Both the position numbers and the translations under genes were made by a program. Shown piece by piece: positions 1 through 8,338 of a stretch of DNA of 64,000 nt; the first letter of the stretch is position 1; each line of letters opens with the position of its first letter. The stretch lies in the NCBI RefSeq assembly GCF_024707105.1, contig NZ_JANQAJ010000010.1:1-64000 (forward strand). Direction: 5' to 3'. This DNA is from Devosia ginsengisoli. Lineage in GTDB: Bacteria > Pseudomonadota > Alphaproteobacteria > Rhizobiales > Devosiaceae. The notes under the pieces were generated by a model. That model did not search any database. It saw only the letters and a program-made list of their open reading frames with translations, and was not told the origin of the DNA.

Positions 1-707
1 TGGCCGACGAAGGTGGCGACGAAACGGGTGGCGGGCTGGTTGTAGATTTCATGCGGCGCGCCGAGCTGTTCGATATTGCCGGCATTCATCACCACGATGC
101 GATCGGAGATGGAGAGGGCCTCTTCCTGATCGTGGGTGACGAAGACGGTGGTGATGCCGAGGTCGAGCTGGATGGCGCGGATTTCCTCGCGGAGGGAGAC
201 GCGAATCTTGGCGTCGAGGGCGGAGAGGGGTTCATCGAGCAGCAGCATGCGGGGGCGGGGGGCGATGGCACGGGCCAGGGCGACGCGCTGCTGCTGGCCG
301 CCACTCAGTTCATAGGGGTAGCGCTTCTCGAAGCCGGGTAGGCCGATGAGCTTGAGCATCTCGTCGGTCCGAGCGCGGCGCTCCTCGGTCGGCATGCCCG
401 CAATCTTGAGGCCGAAGGCGATATTGTCGCCGACATTGAGATTGGGGAACAGGGCATAGGCCTGGAACACCATGCCGAGCTGGCGCTGGTTGGGCTTGAG
501 ATGGGTGATGTCCTGGCCATCGACCTCGATGCTGCCGGATGTGGGTTTTTCGAAGCCGGCGATCATGCGGAGGATGGTGGTCTTGCCGCAGCCGGAGGGG
601 CCGAGCAGGGAAATGAACTCGCCCTTGTCGAAGGAAAAGCTCACACCCTTGACCACGGTGGTCTGGCCGAAGGTCTTGGTGAGGTTCTGGACGTCGAGGA
701 ATGCCAT
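1..707 (-). CDS. ABC transporter ATP-binding protein, PotA-like (partial)
   Basis: ATPase subunit of a binding-protein-dependent importer; it would hydrolyse ATP at the inner face of the membrane. The start at 707 gives MAFLDVQNLTKTFGQ. Walker A (GPSGCGKTT), the Q-loop (MVFQAYALFPN), the signature LSGGQQQRVALARA, Walker B (LLLDEPLSALD) and the switch His (VTHDQEEA) are all present in order. The window edge removes the C-terminal part, where a TOBE domain is usual. It is the last gene of a minus-strand set: binding protein, two permeases, ATPase. The family handles polyamines, ferric iron, thiamine, phosphonates or opines; the substrate cannot be told from this subunit. Confidence 0.93.
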   Translation of the reverse strand, partial: MAFLDVQNLTKTFGQTTVVKGVSFSFDKGEFISLLGPSGCGKTTILRMIAGFEKPTSGSIEVDGQDITHLKPNQRQLGMVFQAYALFPNLNVGDNIAFGLKIAGMPTEERRARTDEMLKLIGLPGFEKRYPYELSGGQQQRVALARAIAPRPRMLLLDEPLSALDAKIRVSLREEIRAIQLDLGITTVFVTHDQEEALSISDRIVVMNAGNIEQLGAPHEIYNQPATRFVATFVG

Positions 708-719
708 GGTCAATCGGCC

Positions 720-1511
720 TCAGTCAGTTCTGGCGGAGGTGCGGGGGGCGAAGCGGCTGAGCACGTTGATCATGCCCATGGCGCCCCAGGTGATGATGAA
801 GGAGATGATGGCGAGCGCCGCCGGCTCATAGGCGCGGTTGGTGCCGATGCCGACGAGATAGGGGCCGAAGGCCGGGCGGTTGAGCAGGCTGGCTATGGTG
901 AACTCGCCGATGACGATGGCGAAGGTCAAAAAGGCGCCGGAGAGAATGGCGACGAGGATGTTGGGCAGGATGATGCGGGAGATGATCTGGGCCTGATTGG
1001 CCCCCATGATCTGGGCGGCCTCGGTGAGGGTGGCGATATCGATGGTGCGCATGCCGTTGTCGACGGCGCGATACATGTAGGGGAGGGCCAGGGTCACGTA
1101 GGCGCCGGTGAGGAGAATGTCGGTGCCGAGCGCGCTGCCGGTGAAGGGGATGATCGAAGAGGAATTGTAGAGGCGGATATAGCCATAGACCAGCACCAGC
1201 GCCGGGATGACCAGCGGCAGCAGTGTGATGAATTCCATGAAGGGGCGCAGCCAGGGCATGCGCAGGCGGACGAAATAGACCGCCGGAACGACCACGAGCA
1301 CGCCGACGACGATGGTGAACAGGCCGATGATGACGGAATAGCCGAAGCTGGACGCGAAATAGGGATCAGCAAAGACCGAGGCATAGGCATCGAAGCTGTA
1401 TTCGCCGCGGCGCATGCGCAGGGAGAATTCGAAAGTGGCGAGCAGCGGCACGATGAAATAGGCGGCGCCGAGGATGAAGGTGAGCCAGGCCCAGAAGCGG
1501 TTGGTCTTCAT
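720..1511 (-). CDS. ABC transporter permease, PotC-like
   Basis: Inner-membrane permease of 263 aa with six or so hydrophobic segments and the cytoplasmic EAA loop (EAAQIMGANQAQIISRIILP) that docks on the ATPase. I start it at 1511 (MKTNRFWAW): this ATG overlaps the stop of the upstream permease in an ATGA tetranucleotide, typical of translational coupling. A much longer open frame upstream in the same frame is just antisense-free readthrough over the neighbouring gene. With the 1508-2374 permease it forms the heterodimeric channel. Confidence 0.93.
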   Translation of the reverse strand: MKTNRFWAWLTFILGAAYFIVPLLATFEFSLRMRRGEYSFDAYASVFADPYFASSFGYSVIIGLFTIVVGVLVVVPAVYFVRLRMPWLRPFMEFITLLPLVIPALVLVYGYIRLYNSSSIIPFTGSALGTDILLTGAYVTLALPYMYRAVDNGMRTIDIATLTEAAQIMGANQAQIISRIILPNILVAILSGAFLTFAIVIGEFTIASLLNRPAFGPYLVGIGTNRAYEPAALAIISFIITWGAMGMINVLSRFAPRTSARTD

Positions 1512-2374
1512 TTCATCCACCTCTCGGCGCGGGCGGCGACGACCAGATAGATGACATTGGCCAGCGAGGTGATGACGATCATGCCCAGGGCCAGGGCGGC
1601 GCCGAGGCCAGGATTCTGCAGGGCATCGCCACGGATCTGGTTGTAGAGCAGGACCGTCACGATGTTGAGGTTGGAGCCCGTGAGGGCCCAGGCGGTGGCG
1701 ATGGCGCCGAAGGCATTGGCGAAAAGCAGGCTGAGCGTGCCGAGGACTGATGGCCAGAGGATGGGGAAGCCGACATAGCGCCAGAATTGCCACTGGCTGG
1801 CGCCGAGCATCTGAGCGGCTTCGTTCCACTCCTTCTTGAGGCCGTCCACTGCCGGGGCGATGGTCAGCATCATCAGCGGAATCTGGAAATACAGATAGGT
1901 AAGGGTGAGGCCCCAGAAACTCAGCAGGTTGAAGCCCGAGCGGTAGATGTCGAGGCCGAAGACGGTGCGCAGGATGATGGTGACGAGACCCAGGCGTCCG
2001 AGCGTGGCGATGAAGGCGAAGGCCAGCGGCACGCCGGCGAAATTACTGGCGACGCCGGAAAAGGTCATGACGGCGGAGCGCAGGGGCGCGGGCAGGCGGC
2101 CCCTGATGATGGCGAGCACGATGGCGAGGCCGATCAGTGCGCCGAAGAAGGCCGAAGCACCGGAAATGCGGATGGAAATCCAGTAGGCGGCGAGAATCTG
2201 GTCGGTGAAGAGGCCGAAGATGTTGTCGAAGGTGAAATTGCCCGCGCGGTCGGTAAAGGCGGCGCCGATAATGCCGAGCGTGGGCAGGAAGAGGAACATC
2301 ACCGCGAAGATGATGAAGGGGGCGACGGCAAGGGCGTCCCAGGGGATGCGGCGGGGTGATGCAGTGTCGGTCAT
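1508..2374 (-). CDS. ABC transporter permease, PotB-like
   Basis: First permease of the importer, 288 aa. The N-terminal hydrophobic segment (about residues 15-40) is followed by a large periplasmic loop and further membrane spans. The EAA loop reads EAAQMLGASQWQFWRYVGFP near the C-terminal third. It couples to the downstream permease through a 4-base overlap. It is separated from the binding-protein gene by about 260 bases that hold two palindromic repeats, so the stoichiometry of binding protein to membrane subunits may be set there. Confidence 0.93.
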   Translation of the reverse strand: MTDTASPRRIPWDALAVAPFIIFAVMFLFLPTLGIIGAAFTDRAGNFTFDNIFGLFTDQILAAYWISIRISGASAFFGALIGLAIVLAIIRGRLPAPLRSAVMTFSGVASNFAGVPLAFAFIATLGRLGLVTIILRTVFGLDIYRSGFNLLSFWGLTLTYLYFQIPLMMLTIAPAVDGLKKEWNEAAQMLGASQWQFWRYVGFPILWPSVLGTLSLLFANAFGAIATAWALTGSNLNIVTVLLYNQIRGDALQNPGLGAALALGMIVITSLANVIYLVVAARAERWMK

Positions 2375-2383
2375 GGTGACGTG

Positions 2384-2504
2384 GGATACCCCCTCCTAGC
2401 CTCCCCCTGACAGGGGGAGGAACAGATCGCGTGTTGGGCACTCGCTTGCCCAGAGCAACTGCGCGGTTCCTCCCCCTGTCAGGGGGAGGTTAGGAGAGGG
2501 GTAT
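2384..2504. repeat. Type A paired inverted repeat
   Basis: Two near-identical arms of about 37 bases face each other. Each arm contains its own palindrome CCTCCCCCTGACAGGGGG and ends in ATACCCC / GGGGTAT. About 45 bases of loop lie between. The same element occurs at 5632-5752, 30869-30988 and 61953-62072. It can fold as one long hairpin or two short ones. Here it lies inside an ABC operon, between binding-protein and permease genes. Confidence 0.85.
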
Positions 2505-2515
2505 AGCCGCGCACA

Positions 2516-2628
2516 TGGAGCGTGCGGAACCATACCCCCACCCTGCTCGATTTAACGGACTTAGCAAACGCTAAGTCCTATCTCGCTTCCCTCCCCACAA
2601 GGGGGAGAGTGGGCTCCGGTGGGTGGGC
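2516..2628. repeat. Type B intergenic repeat
   Basis: A module with a small hairpin GGACTTAGC/GCTAAGTCC followed by CCCTCCCCACAAGGGGGAG and GTGGGCTCCGGTGGG. Almost the same module, including the flanking GCGGAACCATACCCCCACCC, is found at 25951-26046. It abuts the type A repeat, so the whole 2384-2628 gap is repeat DNA. Confidence 0.75.
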
Positions 2629-2635
2629 TATGCCC

Positions 2636-3745
2636 TTACTGCACGCTGGCGCCGACCGTGGTGTCCCAGCCGGTGGTGATGGTGGTCTTGTTGGCGTTCT
2701 GCTCTTCGATGCTCGGGAACACGGCCTTGGCGTAGTTCTCGGCGGCGGGGAGCTTGGCCATCAGGTCATCGGGCAGCACGCCGGCATCGGCCATGGCGCT
2801 GAAGCGGATGGGGTGGCAATAGCCGGCGAGCCAGCCGAGCTGGCCTTCGTCGGAATAGAGATATTCCATCCACAGCTTGGCAGCGTTGGGGTGTGGCGCA
2901 TGGGCCGAGATGGCCTGGACATAGACGCCGGCCACGACGCCATCGGACGGCACGACGACGTCGATCGGCGGGTTGCCGTTGAGGTTGTCGCGGGCGGCCA
3001 GCAGGTTGTAGTCCCAGTTGATGGCGATGGGCGTGGTGCCCTGGGCAATGGCGGCGGCTTCGGCGTCGACGGGGACGAAATTGCCCTTGTCGTTGAGGGC
3101 CTTGAAATATTCGAGGCCCGCCTGGGCGGCGGCATCCTGCGCGGCGCCGGTGGAGAGGCCGGCGGCGAAGACCGACATGATGGCATTGTTGGCGGTGCGC
3201 GGATCACCGGCCAGGGCCACCGAATTGGCGAATTCGTCCTTGTTCAGATCGGCCCAGGAGGCCGGGTTGTCGCCCGTGATGATGTCCTTGTTGATGCCGA
3301 AGGCGAGCACGCCGTAATAGTCGCCATACCAGAAGCCGTCGGCATCCTTGGCGTCGTCGGGGATTTCGTCCCAGGTGGAGACCTTGTAGGCCTGCAGCAG
3401 GCCTTCATCCTTGGCCTGCGGGCCGAAGGCGAGGCCAATATCGAGCACGTCGGGGGCCTGCGGGCCGGTATTGCCGATATTGGCGCGGACGGCTTCGAGC
3501 TCGTCGGCGGAGCCGGCATCGGGGTTCAGTTCATTGACGGTGATGCCCGGATACTTGGCCTTGAAGCTCTCGATCACGCCACCGTAATTGCACCAGGAGT
3601 GGGGCAGGGCGATGGTGGTGAGCTGGCCTTCGGCCTTGGCGGCTTCATAAAGCGCGTCGAGATCGGCCTGGGCGAAGACGGGTGCAGAAACGGCGAGCAC
3701 GGCAAGCATCGAGACGGATGCGCCGAGGGTCTTCTTGATGGACAT
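2636..3745 (-). CDS. ABC transporter substrate-binding protein
   Basis: Periplasmic solute-binding protein of 369 aa. A Sec signal peptide (MSIKKTLGASVSMLAVLAVS, cut after VFA near residue 25) precedes a type-2 periplasmic binding fold: LTTIALPHSWCNYGG early, then PDVLDIG, WYGDYYGVLAFGINKD and a late LYSDEGQLGWLAGYCHPIRF. It resembles the polyamine/ferric/phosphonate-type family (AfuA/PotD-like). It heads the minus-strand importer. The ligand is not evident. A motif some 215 bases upstream is shared with the promoter region of the purine gene puuE-uraD, which hints at a nitrogen compound; that is inference only. Confidence 0.92.
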   Translation of the reverse strand: MSIKKTLGASVSMLAVLAVSAPVFAQADLDALYEAAKAEGQLTTIALPHSWCNYGGVIESFKAKYPGITVNELNPDAGSADELEAVRANIGNTGPQAPDVLDIGLAFGPQAKDEGLLQAYKVSTWDEIPDDAKDADGFWYGDYYGVLAFGINKDIITGDNPASWADLNKDEFANSVALAGDPRTANNAIMSVFAAGLSTGAAQDAAAQAGLEYFKALNDKGNFVPVDAEAAAIAQGTTPIAINWDYNLLAARDNLNGNPPIDVVVPSDGVVAGVYVQAISAHAPHPNAAKLWMEYLYSDEGQLGWLAGYCHPIRFSAMADAGVLPDDLMAKLPAAENYAKAVFPSIEEQNANKTTITTGWDTTVGASVQ

Positions 3746-3961
3746 GTTCAGTCTCCCTGAAAAGTCGTTCGTGAGCGCCCGTCTGGGGGCGATCCGGCGA
3801 ACTTAGGAGGCAAGTAGTGTGGTGGTGTGACAGCGCGATGACGGCGGGCCGGCCGGCGCATGACGGCCGGGAATGCCCGCTGTTCAACCGTTTGCGCGCC
3901 ATCCTCCGCCCAAGCCGCATCCTCCCAGTTGCGGATATGACAGTGCCCCTTTGTGACAGTT

Positions 3962-3980
3962 TAGTCCAGATGGTCAAAAA
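3962..3980 (-). promoter_or_regulatory. Motif shared with the puuE-uraD promoter region
   Basis: The plus strand reads TAGTCCAGATGGTCAAAAA; 47095-47113 reads TGGACCAGATGGTAAAAAA, 16 of 19 identical. On the minus strand the copy contains TTGACC, which could act as a -35 box for the binding-protein gene at 3745. The core near ACCA-N2-TGGT could be a repressor or activator site. Function is inferred. Confidence 0.35.
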
Positions 3981-4003
3981 TTGGAGGATGTCTCAGTCTG
4001 CTC

Positions 4004-4228
4004 ACCCTCCCACAAGGAGCAGGGTGAGTCCGGTGGAACGGGTGAAAAGAGTGCCACAGGCACGGAGCCCCCCTTCTCCCCTTGTGGGAGAAGGTGCCCG
4101 AAGGGCGGATGAGGGGGCGCCGATGCATCCACTCGCTTTGAAGCAGGGGATAGCGCAGGACCCCTCACCCGCAATTTCCTCTGAACGAGGAAATTGCACC
4201 CTCTCCCACAAGGGGCGAGGGGTGGCTC
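4004..4228. repeat. Type B intergenic repeat, long copy
   Basis: Starts CACCCTCCCACAAGGAGCAGG, has an internal CCTTCTCCCCTTGTGGGAGAAGG palindrome-like unit near 4070 and ends CCTCTCCCACAAGGGGCGAGG. The arms are inverted copies of one another. Short open frames across it (about 80-85 codons) are repeat artefacts, not genes. Confidence 0.7.
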
Positions 4229-4358
4229 CACTCTTGAGGCCCCTTCGTGCCATTCGACGAGAAGTACTTTAGACCCTTTCCAAACTATTGAATTCCATTT
4301 GATTTTCTAACTTGAGAGGCGTAGTCCGGTTTTGAAAAATCATCCTGGAGGGTCGGCC

Positions 4359-5621
4359 ATGATCTCGCTCGGCAGGCGCACATTGCGCAATTTCGTCATT
4401 GCTCTCACCCTGTCGGTGGCGCCGGTCGCCGCCTATGCGCAGGCGCCCGCTGAGGCCGATGTGCTGGCGACTTATGCCGATATCGCGCTGGCCGGCTATG
4501 AGGATGCGCTGGCGACGGCGAAACTGCTGGATGCGGCGGTGGATGCACTGATCGCCGATCCGAGCGAAACGACGTTGCAGGCGGCCAAGGATGCCTGGAA
4601 GGCGGCGCGCATTCCCTATCAGCAGACCGAGGCTTTCCGCTTCGGCAACCCGATCGTCGACGAATGGGAAGGGCGGGTGAATGCCTGGCCGCTGGATGAA
4701 GGGCTGATCGACTATGTCGATGCCAGCTATGGCAGCGAGAGCGACAGCAATGCGCTCTACGTGGCCAATGTCATCGCCAATCCGAAGATCGTCATCGACG
4801 GGGTGGAGCTGGATGCGACGGAGATCACCCCTGCGCTGCTGCAGGACAGCCTGCAGGAAGCGGCGGGGGTCGAGTCCAATGTGGCGACGGGCTACCACGC
4901 CGTGGAATTCCTGCTCTGGGGACAGGATCTGAACGGGACCGGGCCGGGCGCCGGGGCGCGCGAATTTACCGATTATTCGACGGCCGAGCATGCCGATCGC
5001 CGGGCGGCCTATCTGAAGGCAGCGTCATCGCTGCTGGTGAGCGATCTCGAAGAGATGGTGGGCAACTGGACGGCTGACGGCGCGGCGCGGGCAGCGCTGC
5101 CGACGCTGGGGATTTCGGCCATTCTCACCGGTATGGGTTCGCTGAGCTTTGGTGAAGTGGCGGGCGAGCGGATGAAGCTGGGCCTGTTGCTGCACGATCC
5201 GGAGGAGGAGCATGACTGCTTCTCCGACAATACGCATGTGTCGCACCTCAACGATGCCGTGGGCGTGCAGAATGTCTATCTCGGCAAATATGTGCGGGTG
5301 GATGGTTCGGTGGTCGAGGGACCGTCGCTGTCCGACGTGATCGCGGCCAAGGATGTTGATCTCGATACCGAGATCAAGGGGCTGCTGGACGACACGATCG
5401 CCAAGATGCATGTGATGGCGGAGCGGGCCGAGGCCGGCGAGGCTTATGACCAGCAGATCGGCGAGGGCAATGAAGAAGGCAATGCCGTGGTACAGGCGGC
5501 GATCGACGGGCTGATCGCGCAGACGCGGGGCATCGAACGGGCCGTGGCGCTGCTGGAGCTGGATAATGTGACGATCGAGGACAGTGACTCGCTCAGCAAT
5601 CCGGATGCGGTGTTCCAGTAG
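4359..5621 (+). CDS. Imelysin-family iron-regulated periplasmic protein
   Basis: Periplasmic protein of 420 aa with a signal peptide ending AYA near residue 26. The imelysin motif GxHxxE is intact: G178-Y-H180-A-V-E183, followed by FLLWGQD. A second family hallmark, EEEHDCFSDNTH, lies near residue 288. The start at 4359 is chosen because GGAGG sits 6-8 bases upstream; an in-frame TTG at 4332 lacks a ribosome site. Imelysins (IrpA, EfeM types) are iron-regulated and thought to bind metal or haem-related ligands. It opens a four-gene set with a di-heme oxidoreductase, a second imelysin and a DUF1513 protein. Confidence 0.92.
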   Translation: MISLGRRTLRNFVIALTLSVAPVAAYAQAPAEADVLATYADIALAGYEDALATAKLLDAAVDALIADPSETTLQAAKDAWKAARIPYQQTEAFRFGNPIVDEWEGRVNAWPLDEGLIDYVDASYGSESDSNALYVANVIANPKIVIDGVELDATEITPALLQDSLQEAAGVESNVATGYHAVEFLLWGQDLNGTGPGAGAREFTDYSTAEHADRRAAYLKAASSLLVSDLEEMVGNWTADGAARAALPTLGISAILTGMGSLSFGEVAGERMKLGLLLHDPEEEHDCFSDNTHVSHLNDAVGVQNVYLGKYVRVDGSVVEGPSLSDVIAAKDVDLDTEIKGLLDDTIAKMHVMAERAEAGEAYDQQIGEGNEEGNAVVQAAIDGLIAQTRGIERAVALLELDNVTIEDSDSLSNPDAVFQ

Positions 5622-5631
5622 GGTTTTAGGG

Positions 5632-5752
5632 GGATACCCCCTCCTGGCCTCCCCCTGATAGGGGGAGGAACAGATCGAGCTTGTGGCACTATATTGCCAC
5701 GAGCACTGCGCGGCTCCTCCCCCTGTCAGGGGGAGGTTGGGAGGGGGTATCC
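5632..5752. repeat. Type A paired inverted repeat
   Basis: Same element as at 2384-2504: GGATACCCCCTCCTGGCC, then the CCTCCCCCTGATAGGGGG palindrome, about 40 loop bases, and the inverted arm ending GAGGGGGTAT. It lies within the imelysin cassette, between genes one and two. Confidence 0.85.
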
Positions 5753-5757
5753 TCCGC

Positions 5758-5790
5758 AAGAATGGATTTCTGTTTTCGCCGGAATGACGT
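5758..5790. repeat. Type D half repeat
   Basis: AAGAATGGATTTCTGTTTTC followed by GCCGGAATGACGTC. It matches one arm of the type D repeat at 35511-35607 (GGAATCCAT / CCGGGATGAC). Only one arm is present. Confidence 0.5.
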
Positions 5791-5802
5791 CGTGGATTGA
5801 TC

Positions 5803-7269
5803 ATGCAACTCCGCCTCACCCTTATCCTTGTCGCGCTGCTGGCCGGCGGGCTGGCTGTTGCGCAGGATGGGGCAGTGCGCGGTGACCTGACGGCGGAGGA
5901 TCTGGCGCGGGTGCGCGCGGTGACCGCGCCGACGACTGATTTTTCGCGGGCGGAGAATTTCGAGGGCAAGCCGGCGGGGGCGGGGACGACGACATTTGCC
6001 GCCAATGCCGACTCGTTCAGCCATTTCCTCGATAATCTGAGCTTCGAGCAGGAAGAGCAGTTCAAGCTCGGCAATGCGCTGTTCCGCAAGATCTGGGTGA
6101 GTTCGCCGAGCTCGACGCAGGCGTCGGATGGGCTGGGGCCGCTGTTCAATGCGCGGGGCTGCCAGAGCTGCCATATCAAGGATGGGCGCGGGCATCCGCC
6201 CTTCGAGGGGCAGGCGGAGAATGTGTCGATGTTCCTGCGGCTGTCGGTGCCCGGCGGGGCGGGTGACCCGGTCTATGGCACGCAATTGCAGGATTTCGCC
6301 GTGCCTGGGCTGATGGCCGAGGGGCGGATGGTGATCGACTATGTCGAAGTGCCGGTGACGCTGGATGATGGCACGGTGGTGAGCCTGCGCCAGCCGAGCT
6401 ATGCGGTGGCTGACCTCAGTTACGGGCCGCTGGCCGAGGATGTGATGCTGTCGCCGCGAGTGGCCAATCCGATGATCGGGCTGGGGCTGGTGGAGCAGAT
6501 ACCGGCCGAGGACATATTGGCGCTGGCCGATCCTGACGATGCCGATGGTGACGGGATTTCGGGGCGGGCGAACTGGGTGGTTGCGCCGGAAACCGGGACG
6601 GAAATGCTGGGGCGGTTCGGCTGGAAGGCGGGGATGGCAAGCGTGCGCAGCCAGTCGGCTTCGGCCTTTGCCGGCGATATCGGGATTTCGACGCCGCTGG
6701 TGAATCGGCCGTTTGGGGATTGCACCGAGGGGCAGGCGGCATGCCTGGCAATGCCGACCGGGGAGCAGGAGCGGCTGGGCGTGTCGGAGGCGCCGGACCC
6801 GGTGCTGGACCTGGTGACGTTCTATGCGCAGACGCTGGGTGTGCCGGAGCGGCGGGATGTGGATGAGCCGGCGGTGTTGCGGGGCAAGGCGGCCTTTTAC
6901 GGGGCGGGTTGCGCGAGCTGCCACACGCCGAAATTCGTCACCAGCCGCAATGCGGAGAATCCGGCTCATCGCTTCCAACTGATCTGGCCCTATGCGGATT
7001 TCCTGCTGCATGACATGGGCGAGGGGCTGGCCGATCACCGGCCGGAAGAGCAGGCGGATGGCTTTGAATGGCGCACGCCGCCGCTCTGGGGCATCGGGCT
7101 GACCGAGACTGTATCGGGGCACACATTTTTCCTGCATGATGGGCGGGCCCGCAATCTCGTCGAGGCCATTCTTTGGCATGGCGGGGAAGCGCAGGCCGCG
7201 CGCGACGCGTTCGCGGCGATGTCCCAAACCACGCGCGACGATCTCGTCGCCTTTCTGGAATCGCTGTGA
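5803..7269 (+). CDS. Di-heme oxidoreductase (DHOR / DUF1111 family)
   Basis: Exported c-type cytochrome of 488 aa, with a signal peptide ending LAVAQ near residue 22. Two haem-attachment sites are visible: CQSCH at 120-124 and CASCH at 370-374. The family (putative di-haem peroxidase or thiol oxidoreductase) acts in the periplasm; its electron partner and substrate are not established. I start at the ATG at 5803 rather than the TTG two codons upstream. The stop TGA overlaps the next ATG by one base. Its constant company with imelysins suggests a role in redox handling of an iron-containing ligand, which is inference. Confidence 0.93.
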   Translation: MQLRLTLILVALLAGGLAVAQDGAVRGDLTAEDLARVRAVTAPTTDFSRAENFEGKPAGAGTTTFAANADSFSHFLDNLSFEQEEQFKLGNALFRKIWVSSPSSTQASDGLGPLFNARGCQSCHIKDGRGHPPFEGQAENVSMFLRLSVPGGAGDPVYGTQLQDFAVPGLMAEGRMVIDYVEVPVTLDDGTVVSLRQPSYAVADLSYGPLAEDVMLSPRVANPMIGLGLVEQIPAEDILALADPDDADGDGISGRANWVVAPETGTEMLGRFGWKAGMASVRSQSASAFAGDIGISTPLVNRPFGDCTEGQAACLAMPTGEQERLGVSEAPDPVLDLVTFYAQTLGVPERRDVDEPAVLRGKAAFYGAGCASCHTPKFVTSRNAENPAHRFQLIWPYADFLLHDMGEGLADHRPEEQADGFEWRTPPLWGIGLTETVSGHTFFLHDGRARNLVEAILWHGGEAQAARDAFAAMSQTTRDDLVAFLESL

Positions 7270-8336
7270 TGCGGATTGTGCTTGTTGCTTTGACGCTGCT
7301 GCTGGCCGCTCCGGTCATGGCGCAGACCACCACGCCGGGACAGGTGTTGCAGGCGGCGGTGAGCCAGGCGATCCGGCCGGGCGTGCTGGAATTCACCAGC
7401 CGGGCGAGCGGGCTATCCATTGCCATGAATGCGCTGTGCCGGGCGCCGTCGGAGGGGACGCTGGCTCTCGTCAAGGGGCAGTTCCGGCAGGCGGCCCTGG
7501 CCTATGGGCGGGTGGAATTCCTGCGCATCGGGCCGCTGATGGAGGATAACAGGGCCGACCGCCTGCTGTTCTGGCCGGACCGGCGCGGCATCGGGCTGCG
7601 GCAGGTACAGGCCATCCTGGCCGAAGAGGATGCGAGCGCCACGGCGCTGGACACTTTGCGCGCCAAGAGTGTGGCGGTGCAGGGGTTCGGGGCGCTGGAA
7701 TTCGTGCTCTATGGCACGGGGGCGGAGGTGCTGCCGGCGCCGGAGGGGGCGTTCCGCTGTGCCTATGGGCGGGCGGTGGCCGCCAATATCGCCGGAATTG
7801 CCAGGGAGTTGGCCAATGGCTGGTTCGCGCCATCAGGCATTGCCGACCATCTGACGGCGCCGCGGGCGGACTATGCCGATTATCGCACCGGAACCGAGGC
7901 TCTGGAGGCGCTGGTGGGGCTGGTGTCGCATGGCATGGAAGCGGTGCGCGACACGCGGATAAACCCGTTCCTGCCGACGGAAGAAAGGGCGGCGCGGCCG
8001 AAGGAGGCATTGTTCTGGCGCTCGGAACTGAGCTTCGAGATGATCGGCGCCAATATGGAGGGCATGCAGCGGCTGCTGGACCAGTCCGGCATTGCCGGCG
8101 CGGTGGATGCCGACCATAGCGGGCTGGGCGCTTCGATCGATTTCGAATTCCGCAATGCAGCGCGGGCCCTGGCGTTGGTGACGCCGCCGATGGAGCAGGC
8201 GCTGGCGGACGAGAAGCAGGTCAATGCGCTGAACTATCTGGTGATTGTGACCGGTTCGCTGCAGGCGATGGTCGGGGAGCAATTGTCGGCGGCCCTGGGG
8301 CTGTCGGTGGGCTTTTCTTCGCTGGACGGAGATTGA
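7269..8336 (+). CDS. Second imelysin-family protein
   Basis: Periplasmic protein of 355 aa with signal peptide MRIVLVALTLLLAAPVMAQ. It is an imelysin paralogue of the 4359 gene, but the GxHxxE motif is changed: the aligned stretch reads VQGFGALEFVLYG, so the His is replaced while the Glu is kept. It starts at 7269, overlapping the previous stop by one base; an earlier in-frame start at 7173 would lie inside the cytochrome gene. Loss of the His suggests the two imelysins do not bind the same ligand or that this one is structural. Confidence 0.9.
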   Translation: MRIVLVALTLLLAAPVMAQTTTPGQVLQAAVSQAIRPGVLEFTSRASGLSIAMNALCRAPSEGTLALVKGQFRQAALAYGRVEFLRIGPLMEDNRADRLLFWPDRRGIGLRQVQAILAEEDASATALDTLRAKSVAVQGFGALEFVLYGTGAEVLPAPEGAFRCAYGRAVAANIAGIARELANGWFAPSGIADHLTAPRADYADYRTGTEALEALVGLVSHGMEAVRDTRINPFLPTEERAARPKEALFWRSELSFEMIGANMEGMQRLLDQSGIAGAVDADHSGLGASIDFEFRNAARALALVTPPMEQALADEKQVNALNYLVIVTGSLQAMVGEQLSAALGLSVGFSSLDGD

Positions 8337-8338
8337 CC

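Larger units (their letters stand above)
3746..4358. other. Intergenic region with promoter-like motif and repeats
   Basis: No gene is supported here. It lies between the divergent binding protein (minus) and the imelysin gene (plus). 3746-3960 holds nothing recognised beyond a likely leader for the minus-strand operon. 3962-3980 is the shared motif described separately and 4004-4228 is repeat DNA. 4229-4358 includes an AT-rich stretch (about 4275-4340) unusual for this genome, which is the probable promoter region of the imelysin cassette. A Fur/Irr/RirA-type site would be expected there but I could not assign one. Confidence 0.6.

Noticed and set aside
2384..2504. Type A repeats as a CRISPR array
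   Set aside because: Copies are dispersed, inverted and not arrayed with regular spacers; no cas genes.
2522..3760. A 412-codon plus-strand frame
   Set aside because: Antisense to the ABC binding protein; Gly/Val/Asp-rich low-complexity translation and repeat DNA at its start.
3974..4231. Short frames encoding GRGCNFL/PHPPFGHLLPQ-type peptides
   Set aside because: They translate the type B palindromic repeat and appear in both strands; repeat artefacts.
5689..7227. A 512-codon minus-strand frame
   Set aside because: Antisense to the di-heme oxidoreductase, whose CxxCH sites and signal peptide are clear; the antisense product is Arg/His/Pro-rich.
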